Origin: Phyllostachys edulis
Lineage: Eukaryota; Streptophyta; Magnoliopsida; Poales; Poaceae
Direction of reading: 5' to 3'
DNA length: 64,000 nt
Assembly (NCBI GenBank): GCA_036346405.1
Contig: CM070559.1
Location: 41,329,889-41,393,888, forward strand
This document shows, piece after piece, positions 55,238-64,000 of this stretch (position 1 is its first letter; the number at the start of each line of letters is the position of its first letter). A program made the position numbers and the translations under genes. Under the pieces are notes generated by a model, which saw only the letters and a program-made list of their open reading frames with translations, made no database searches and was not told the origin of the DNA.

Positions 55238-57894
55238 TCATGGTCCCTGCCTCCGCCGCCTACCCCGACGCTGTAGTTGCTCCGAAGGGAATGTGAACCT
55301 GTCAGGGGAGTGGCGTGCCTCTCGAAAGTCGTAGTGGGACTGCTGCATGGGAGGCTGCGTGGGAGGCGGTGTCACATAGAACTCATTGTAGGGATCCGGA
55401 TAAGACTGGAGCATATCGCCCACCCACTCGTCCTGTAGAAACGGCACTACTGCGTTAGGGCAGATGTTATGACCTTTGCAATCATAGTCATGTTGGAAAG
55501 GATGTACCTCCGGAGTCGGAAGTGCGGACTGCGATCCTTGGCCTTCATGTCCCAATTGGTCACTCCAGACCTGCAAAGTCAGTGGGCTACGTGAGTTTAC
55601 CATAGCGTGTAATGGGAATATTGAATTAAGTACATTACAGTGTACCTGTGTATGTGGCTGTGCGGATGATGATGCTCCGGTGCAATCGGCGCCGAAATAG
55701 TGCATGCGGCTTGCTCGAATATTTGCCGGACCACGGGTTGTCCTCATGCTCCGTCTGCGAGCGTGGGAAACGCGCCTCGTCTGGCCGCACGGAGGCGAAG
55801 TCGTGTCGCTGTCTGAAGTCCGATCCTGTGTCACCCCCCATGACGACAGGGGCGGTACCAGAGTGCTATCATGTCGCAAGTGCTGAAAGAACAAACGGAA
55901 GTGAGATATACGTTACAAATAAGGGCACGTGCAAACAGTTAGGACACAAATCGTAATTGACATACCGCTTGCCTGAGGCCGAGGCGCATGGAGGAAGAGC
56001 GACGGTAGCTAAGTCGACTCCCGGAGTGCGACGGATGTGTAGACGGTGGTGCGGAGGGAGGTGCTGAGGGCGGTGCTGAGGGCGGTGGGGAAGGAGGTTG
56101 TTCTCGGTGTCCGCGTCGTCGTCGTCCAGCTATGTCGCTATGCCGACCACAAGTCATGTTCCTGATTGCCACTGCCGAGTCATCATAGACGCATTTTAGC
56201 AAACCTAGGAACTGAGAGGCGGTGCTAGTCCTCCCACGTCGTAGACCCTGGGCAGCCTCGGTGTTGATACTCTGAAGGCGGTCTAACTGCAAGGAAACCA
56301 AGAATAAGTTAGACGTGTTTCCCGTGCAAAAAACTGTGAAGAATATTTTACCGTCTCGTCTTAGCGTGCCGCTCGATGAGCGTGAGGACCTACTCGTACA
56401 GTGGCGTCGTGCGTGACCTCCGTAGGGCGCTGTGGCGGCGCACCAGTAAGGCTGCTCCTGGTGCGTGGAACGTACCATGTCAAGTACGCAGTGTGTGTCT
56501 CGATGTTGTACGGTCATGCCTCCTGCACGACGTCGATCGCCGCCCTCTCAGCCCACAGCGTCGTCCACGGTAGCTGTGTCTCCCTCCAGTCATCGCTGTT
56601 TCGCCCTTACCTCGTTTGCTTGCAGGTGAATTTGGACATTAGGCAATCGAAAAAAGAGATGCAGCCAACAGGAAAACAAAGTAACAACATACATGTGGGC
56701 CTTCGCTACAAGAGGTCATCCTGGAGGCGGTGGCACCTATTGGTAAAGCCCGAACTGTCTCATGACCCACTGTGGTGAGTACGGCTCGACCATATGGGAG
56801 AACACTAGATGGCATGTCGTCATCCAGTATGCGTAGTCCTGACTGCACTGAGAGGACAAGCCGTACGGGGCCGTCTCCACAATGATCTATGTAGACCATG
56901 GGAAGCATATGACCTCCACCTCATGCAGAGTCTCGAACTGGTTGTGGAACTCAGGGTAGACGCGCCTTGGCCTCTCCCTAGCCCACCCTAGCCGAGCACA
57001 TGTCCAGCGAGTGCCCATTGTGGGCCCCTCAATGGGGTCGGCGGCATCTCCCGCACCGTAAAACTCGGGGATGCGTTCGAAAGGGTGCACGGCCGTGCGG
57101 AAGTACGGGCGGCCAACCAAGAAGTGCTCCCACGACCACAGCTGCAAGAGGATGTAGCATACTGCGAGGACTGGCTCCCCGGCCGTACTACGCTGTGAGG
57201 CATCACACAAGCCTCGGTACGTGGCGCAAAGCACCGCGGAGCCCCAACTGTACTGCAGCACCTCATCGGGCCAGGCATCTGCCAACGCCCCAGCAAGATG
57301 GATGTAGCTAGGGTGCACCCAATCTCCTTGAGTCGTAGGAAACAGGTCCCACCCAAAGAGGAAGAGCAGGTACGCAAGGAAGTGTGTCCGTACGACCTGC
57401 TGGGTCACATGTACGGGGCAGACCATGTACCGTCGTAGCCACGAATGTGGCACACCTGATATGTTCTGTGGGATCAGGTGACCGAACCTCTCAGCCATGC
57501 GCACCTTCCAGTCTGGTCGCCTGGGAGGTGGCACTACTACATGACCCCACAGTGGTAGTCCTGTAAGCATAGCGACATCCTGCAGAGTAATGGTCATCTC
57601 TCCCCACCGGAAGTGGAAAGTGTGCGTCTCCGGTCTCCAACGGTCCACGAGTGCGGACAACAGTGGTGCATCAAATTGAAATGCGTGGTCTAGGTCTAAC
57701 AGGCGGGCAATGGGAAAAAGCCCGGTGTCCCGTAGTAGTGGGACGTACCGCTGGTTCAAAGGCCAGTGCTCTCTGGGACTCCTGAGGACAAAGCTCGGAG
57801 GGCCCCCGTCGGATGACCACGCGTGGCATCGGTGTCTCCGATCCCACTGTGGGTCGAGTAGCTCGTACGTGACGTCGTCTGCAAGCTGCGCCAT
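55238..57894 (-). pseudogene. Plant mobile domain (MAIN/MAIL-like) gene, multi-exon, with stops
   Basis: Start MAQLADDVTYELL at 57,894, after a CAG acceptor-like site. Exon 1 carries the aminotransferase-like plant mobile domain: FVLRSPREHWPLNQRYVPLL, LDHAFQFDAPLLSALVDRW, HTFHFRWGEMTITLQDVAML, then LFPTTQGDWVH and LQLWSWEHF. The frame stops at TAG 56,887-56,889 and again at TAG 56,737-56,739, both where relatives carry Gln (CAG to TAG). Further exons on the strand: to about 56,351; 56,286-55,966 (proline-serine repeats PPSAPPSAPPS); about 55,881-55,646; 55,570-55,238. Such genes are often carried by MULEs; cellular members silence transposons. This copy is broken. Confidence 0.75.
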
Positions 57895-58240
57895 CTCCTG
57901 AGATACGTACAAGAACAAGTTAGTGTGGAAATAAAAGAGTACGCACAAAAAAGCAAAATGAAAGCAAAACATATAGCATACATACACAACAGACAAATGA
58001 CAAGAACCATTCTCTGAGACATTCCAACATATAGAACACGATTACACTTGACGGGAGTGCGTAAGAATGCATTACAACAAACATACAGCATACATAGGCA
58101 ACAAACATATGACAACAGCCATTGTCCGACACATTCCAACACGTACAACACGATAACGCCTAACGCATTACAACAAACATATAGCATACATATATAGGCG
58201 ATGAAACTTCATCGCTACGGTGCATTGCTTGACCCGGGCT
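57895..58240. repeat. Spacer with repeats of AACAAACATA(T/C)
   Basis: Between the PMD and transposase genes. ACATTCCAACA(C/T)(A/G)T(A/G)(G/C)AACACGAT(T/A)A recurs at about 58,018 and 58,132 (about 114-bp period) together with GCATTACAACAAACATA. No gene. Confidence 0.65.
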
Positions 58241-58242
58241 TG

Positions 58243-60196
58243 TTCGGGCAGGTGGCGAATGAGTGGCCAATCATCTTGCAGCGTCTGCATCTCGGGCGCC
58301 TAGCCCGTTGCCCACACTGGCTATCATCCATGTCGTTACGGATGCGGTGAAATTGTCATCTTCCACGACCGGCTTACTTGAGTGCGTCGTTCGGCACCCA
58401 CTTCACGTGCCCAGGCCAGAGGTCCCTGTAATGCATGTCCAGCCCGTACGAATGGAACTCGGCACTCCAAGTGCCGTACAGGTGGTGAATGTCGTAGAAC
58501 TCAGAGACGTATTGCGTTGAGGACTGGCGCCACGCCGCACACACCGCGTATACAAGGGAGCAGGGCTTCTGAAGAAGCTGCGGCTTATTGTAGGTGCAGG
58601 ACGCTTTCCCATCGATCGAGCAGACTTCTGCCTCAGACGGATCTCAAACTTCTTCCTGATGCCATCCATGGTCCTAGTAGTGTGCGAACGAGCCTTTTCG
58701 ATCTTCTTGTCCATGTAGGCCTGTGCCACCTCTGAATACTGCTTGCCTTCGTCCATATGCTTCTTCGCCATCATGGCTCTGTTGACGAAGTACCCCACGG
58801 CGCGGTTCCAGCTCTCCTCAACAATTGCGGTGATCGGGAGGGATCGAACACCCTTCAGGACACCGTTGTACACCTCCGACATGTTAGTCGTCATGATTCC
58901 GTACCGTGCACCACCGGTGTCATGCAGCAGAGACCATTTCTCTAAGTCGGGTGCGTGCGAGTTTACCCACTGTGTGAACTCCCCAACTCTGAGGGAGCCT
59001 CCTACCGCTGCCCCTCCCTCCGCGTCCTGGGAATTCCTTTCATGCTTGCTAGTATCCTCGTCCAACTGTCTCCACACTGCGTCGAACTTCCGCCTTTGGT
59101 TCTGCATGCATAGCTTCTTGAAGGTCTTCATCAGGTCCTTGTTTTGGAACCTTGTGTGGAAGTTCACCGCGAGATGCCTCATGCACCATCGATTCGTCAG
59201 GTCGTTCCACTAGAAGGGAGACTGTGTCCCGTTTTGCATCGTGGTAAAGGTGGACAGCAACCTAGCATTGCAGTCGGAGATGACGCACACACCTGGGCGG
59301 TCTTGAACCACCGCCCGCTTCACATTTGGAAGGAACCACAGCCAACTATTCGTGTTCTCGCTCTCAACAATCGCGAAGGCCACGGGGAGTAACTGGTCGT
59401 TCGCGTCGGCTGCTACCGTGGTGAGGATGGTGCCCTTGTACTTGCCAGTGAGGAAGGTGCCGCCATCGACAAAGACAGACGACGATGATTTGAACCCTCC
59501 GCCGCTTAGGGAAGGCCCAGAATACCCTGTCAAGGATAAAACAATTCGGCCCCTTTGTAGGATGCACCCGGTCCAGCTTGTCAATGTATGTCCCGGGATT
59601 CGACTCTGCAATCTAATGGAGCATTCTTGGGACAAAGTCGTAGGCCTCTTTGTATGTGCCGAACATACGCTCTAGGGCCTTCGTTTACCGCCATACCTTG
59701 TCAGTGCTGATCGAAGCCCACCATATTGACAACATCTGCCAAAAGTAGCTTCGGCGAGACAGATATATCAGCTACGACGAGGTGGCTTATCAGCTCCGCA
59801 ATATATGAGGATGTCAGGTTGCGGTGCCTACGAAGTGGCTCAGCAAGCTCGCATGTGTGATCCTTCAAAGACCGCTATCACGAAAGTCTGTGGCGGCACT
59901 CTGAATCATTGCGCATTTAACCTTGCGGTAAGAAGATCCATCCACACACTTCACGACGTAGGTGTCAGGGTTGGACTTGTGCACCCAATACGTCTGGCTA
60001 ATGTTGATGGCGTATCTGGCAAGGGCCTGTTGGGCAGCGCTCTCGTTGGGGAAGCACTGCCCTAAGAGCAGAGTATCTTCATTGAATCCCCACTCCGCCT
60101 CCTCTGGCTGTGGTAGAACCAGGGATGTCGCTGCGATGTCGTCCAATCTAGACGAGACATAGGCAACGTCGGTGGTCACAACACCACCAAATACAC
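58243..60196 (-). pseudogene. MULE transposase, decayed and truncated
   Basis: Order on the minus strand: N-terminal DNA-binding part with AAQQALARYAINISQTYWVH and YVVKCVDGSSYRKVKC (about 60,180-59,870); catalytic core with VDGGTFLTGKYKGTIL (first Asp, near 59,470), VESENTNSWLWFLP, VISDCNARLL (second Asp, near 59,280) and MTTNMSEVYNGVLKGVR (about 58,890-58,840); a weak SWIM-like segment near 58,570; and a CCHC zinc knuckle CRRCKMIGHSFATC (about 58,295-58,250). Stops and shifts occur between 59,870 and 59,640, at 59,209 and near 58,560. The 5' end is cut at 60,196 by an LTR. In a full MULE it would catalyse cut-and-paste transposition. Confidence 0.85.
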
Positions 60197-61402
60197 TGTG
60201 AGGACCCCGGTTTATTTGGCTTGTAATGCTTAGTCATCCATTGACCCTAGCATCACAAACAAAATAACCTGTGTCTTCGAGATATGTATACTTCCCAGAA
60301 ATACAGTATATACACCCCTTTACAAAATCGTGCATCGATATCATACAAGACATAGAACCAAAGCACGAACTAGATTAAAACGAAGACATACATAATATAG
60401 AGAGGGTTATTACAAAAGGGGCCGACCGGCCAAATACAACAAAGAGAGACAAACACAGCGGAAGCAAAAGCCATAAGATGGCAATAACAAAAGAGGGCCA
60501 CATGGTTTGCCTTTAGCCCATGAGGCAACCGACCGGGCCGCCTAGCTAGTCTTCCCAACCGCAGCACATCTCACAAAAGTAAAGCCCTTGGGGCTATACC
60601 TCCTCTGCAACAAAGTTATTAAGCAAAGCAAATGAGTACAAAATGTACTACAAGACCGACGATGTAAGGGTAATGAGACCTATACATATGCTACATGCAA
60701 GCTTTATTTAAGTGGAAGGCTTTAGGCTCATTTTAGCATAAAGCAATTTTTCATTTGCAATATTTAAATAGATTCAAAGCAATTTTACAATTCATTTTTA
60801 ATTTGCAAGTAACAATGAGACAAGTAACATAATAACAATAGATAGATGACAACAACAATCCTGGAAGTGACTAACCCAATAGCCACCAGAACAATAGCAT
60901 GAATTACCCATTCATACCACCCATGTCAAGTTTTAATTAAAGGTTGTAGTCTAATTCTTACGGGAAATAACCAAGCGTGTCCATAACCTAGGGCGAGGCT
61001 ATTCAATAGATTTAACCTGCGCAGGGTGTACCAATGTACCCACACGTTAGACAAACTTTTCGCCAAGCTATTAGCATACTTCCTTTGGTGTGCTTAAGAC
61101 GCTAAGTCCAACGAGACCTTTCCAATATTGAGTGTCAACCACGAGTTGCCCATATGGGGATACAACCTCCCCATACGTTGATGCGGAGTCATCAAAGATG
61201 CTCACCCCCTTATACGGGTGGTGCTCCTTGCAGTGGATAACCCCACTACTACTCACCCAATAGCCCACCATGCAACTCGAAGCTAACACCCGCCAAAGTA
61301 CTTAGCCAAGAGAGGTCCCATATCCCCCTCGTGTGGTTAGCACGCAAAATTGCTTGGATCAATGGCGCAAGTAATTCGGTCCTTGGTCATCGACATAATG
61401 TC

Positions 61403-61463
61403 ATTCAAACCCAACAAATCACACCAACATCCATTCAAACCCAACAAATCACACCAACATCCA
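61403..61463. repeat. Tandem duplication, 30-bp period
   Basis: CATTCAAACCCAACAAATCA is repeated directly, each followed by CACCAACATC, within the LTR-like region. Confidence 0.9.
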
Positions 61464-62774
61464 TTGTGCCCAAGTCATGAAACAATTTTGTTTTCATTTT
61501 TATTTTATTTGTTTACAAAGTAACAAAGCACAAGATGGACATAAGGGAATAATAATTTTTGTGTGACCAAGGTCATCGACATAATGTCGACAACCGCCCA
61601 TTTCTACCGTTATCTAAGCATTTCCAAGCATCATCAACGCAAACTACTAAGTGATGAGAGTCCATCCATCGAACTCTACATCACAGCAAGATAATCCTAG
61701 GCTTAGTAGTAGAGAATGAATATTTACCTACAGAATATGCATCTATAGGATCACTAAACGATCTCATTTAACAACAAAATAGTAATGCATACATACAAGT
61801 TAAACAATATAATAGACTTTAAAGTAAAGGGGACACAAGGGATATGATCAAACTGCTTGCCTTGCTGGGGCTGCTCAGTTTGCTGCAGAGTATCACTCAC
61901 GGGATCAACACACTCGTCGGCACCTAACGAAAAAGCGAAAAGAACCGATAAGAACGACGAAAACTGAAAAGACGCAACAGCAAACTTGCTCCAAATGCTC
62001 TGAAATTTTTATAGCAGCAAGAGAAAGATTTTTAAGGAATTTAGCAACAAGAACCAATTGATTTGGATTCTCAATGCAAAAGATATGGCCAAAACAATTA
62101 TGCTCAGCTGGAAAATGCTCGATAATTCAAATCGGTTACTGTTCATCCAAATTAAATTCTCTAGCAAAATTTTCCAAAGAGGTGTTGCACCTGGGATTTT
62201 TATGGTAAGACCAGCACCTCATGAGATGAATAACACAATTGAGTTTACCTCATTTGGAGCTAGGATGCATGTTTTATGATTTTTCAAAGACATGCAAATG
62301 AGCACAAATGAAATGCACCCACAACTCTTTTGAAAATAGTGACATGCCTAAATCCTATTCTACCATTTAGTGCACTAATAGAGGAAGCCAACAAAGTTGG
62401 ATTCACTCAAAAAGGATCTATAGAGAATTACTTATGCATTTTACAAGTTAATTGCAATTTTTAGAGAACATTAAATGTTAATTTTGAAACCAGTTTGCAA
62501 ATCCGTGTTCTGGAGCCGAACTAAGCTTACAACCATTTTTAAATTAAAGCCCAGATCAAACCAGAGCTAACAAAATTGGAATCACCTCAATTAGATTTAA
62601 AATTAAATAGTTATGCATTTTCAAAGTTTATTACCTTTTTCAGTTTGCAAATAAATCCATCGGGAATATCCCAAAAATCATAACGACGCGGGAGAACATG
62701 AGCCGTAGATTCTCAATCGAACGGCCCAAGACCTCCCGGAGAAAACGCGCACGCGCCCGTAGGAGCTCGAAGAG

Positions 62775-62915
62775 CGTGGGCCGTGGATCCTGGATCCAAC
62801 GGCTCACGACCTGCGGCATCGCGCGCTCGCACCCGCGCGAGCTCGGAGAACGTGGGCCGTGGATCCTGGATCCAATGGCTCATGACCTACGGCATCGCGC
62901 GCTCGAACGCGGTGC
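62775..62915. repeat. Tandem duplication, 76-bp period
   Basis: CGTGGGCCGTGGATCCTGGA occurs at 62,775 and 62,851 with CGGCATCGCGCGCTCG in each unit. GC-rich part of the LTR-like region. Confidence 0.88.
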
Positions 62916-64000
62916 GTTTGGATCTCGCGCACGCGAACGGGGGCAGAGGTCGTGGCCGCTGATCGCGACATGGACGGCCTGCGACCACGCACGCAGCGCA
63001 CGCGCGCTCCGACAACGATTCTAACCCATGATTAGCATGGATTAACACAAGGATCTGGCAATAAATGCGTCCAAATACGACAATGGCACGGCTCAGCTCG
63101 CGTCCGACAAAAACCGAGGGTGTTCCGCGGCTTGTCGCCGGCGAGATAGGCCACGACGGCGCACACTAAGGGCACCAACGAAACCACAATAGCCGTGCGC
63201 ACATGAGGGTGCCACTCACACCGGCCATGCGGCGGCCTGAATCGATGGCGGCCGAGGAGCACGGCGGTGACCAAAGCTACCAAAGCAAAACTTGAAGTAA
63301 AGCTCATAACAACCATACAGCGGTGCCCAGCTCTAAAGGATTACCAGGAGGTTACCTGGAGGTCGTGGAGGAGCTGAGGAGGTCAGGGGAGAGGAGGACC
63401 AGCGATGGTGAAGAAGATTTGCTCCACGGCCGAAAAGGGGAAGTCTTCCAATCAGGCCGCCTCTGCAAATGTCCCAACCAAATTAGGTTAGGGGTTCTGA
63501 CCACAGAGGGGAGATGCTCAAATTGAAGTAAAGAAATGGAGAGGAAAGCCACTGGGACCCTGTGCCACTGAGGAGCTCCAAGCTCAACAATGGCAGTTGG
63601 GGGAGGTCTGTGGAGAAGGGAGCTCAGCCAAGCACAGTGGGTGCAAGCCAGAGCTCAATGGTGGTGTTTAAAGAGTGCTAAGGAGGACAAGGGGGAGGTA
63701 TTATAGCTCGGGGGGGGGAGGGGCAGAGGTCATGAGCTAGCCCATGGCTCGGTCCATGGCTCCACCAGGACGTGGAGGTGACGGGGGGTAGGTCTGAGCA
63801 TGGCCTAGGGGCGGAAGGCTGACACGCAATAAATGCTTGCAAGCAAAGAGCTGTTGGGGAAGTGACAGGTCACTGACCTCCTCCTCTGCCATGGCGCACA
63901 CGCGCGCCCGAGCTAGGAGAAGAACAGGACCTCACCTCCACCGTTGGATAAGAACATGGGGAGGTCGTGACCCTCAGATCCGCAACGGTGCGATCTGGAG

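Larger units (their letters stand above)
60197..64000 (-). mobile_element. Part of a long gypsy-type LTR
   Basis: Begins TGTGAGGACCCCGGTTTATTTGG on the plus strand, so on the minus strand the LTR ends ...GGGGTCCTCACA, as in long LTRs of Tekay/Del-type grass gypsy elements. It interrupts the transposase gene, which shows an insertion. No coding domain is seen to 64,000; the sequence changes from AT-rich (to 62,690) to GC-rich with many short direct repeats. Its other end lies outside the window, so length and target duplication are unknown. Family assignment tentative. Confidence 0.55.

Noticed and set aside
58743..59675. Plus-strand frames of 107-156 codons opposite the transposase
   Set aside because: The minus strand has the MULE motifs; these are antisense shadows.

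Overview
The window is nuclear DNA from a grass (Poaceae). The evidence is a spliced HAK/KUP potassium transporter gene with the GC-rich last exon typical of grasses, and a nested set of grass-type transposable elements: Sirevirus-like Copia LTRs, a Tat-lineage Ty3/gypsy element, CACTA, Helitron, MULE and foldback elements. The species cannot be told from sequence alone. No rRNA, tRNA or CRISPR array was seen.

Layout. (1) 0.1-3.2 kb: 3' LTR and 3' internal part of a Sirevirus-like element, minus strand. (2) 4.4-6.0 kb: a second Copia LTR family, minus strand, with a tRNA-Met primer-binding site. (3) 6-10.4 kb: non-coding DNA with tandem duplications and a foldback MITE. (4) 10.47-13.20 kb: a five-exon HAK gene, the only gene here that looks intact; one intron appears to be GC-AG. 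(5) 13.55-37.67 kb: two Helitrons end to end (387 bp and about 23.7 kb) in the 3' flank of the HAK gene. The large one holds three later insertions: a CACTA element (TSD TTG), a solo LTR (TSD CATTC) and a complete but decayed gypsy element (TSD AGAAT). (6) 38.4-40.5 kb: a foldback MITE in a TA microsatellite, then a long-TIR MULE-like element carrying part of a WEB-family coiled-coil gene (Pack-MULE candidate). (7) 41.5-50.8 kb: a mosaic of repeats, a CCR-like reductase fragment split by a solo LTR, a FAR1-type DNA-binding fragment, a second MITE copy, a second Copia LTR and another TIR element. (8) 51-60.2 kb: a decayed MULE region with a transposase (minus), a multi-exon plant-mobile-domain gene (minus), two GRF-type zinc-finger fragments and tandem arrays including a 31-bp minisatellite. 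(9) 60.2 kb to the end: part of a long LTR inserted into the transposase gene.

How it fits together. Only the HAK gene looks able to make a normal cellular protein, a membrane K+ transporter, although its first signature motif is unusual. The rest records successive insertions. Joining 13,550 to 37,666 restores the HAK 3' flank before the Helitrons arrived. I found no convincing undescribed molecular system. The strongest observations are the Helitron pair, the GC-AG intron and altered motif of the HAK gene, the captured gene fragments, and the transposase/PMD/GRF assemblage.
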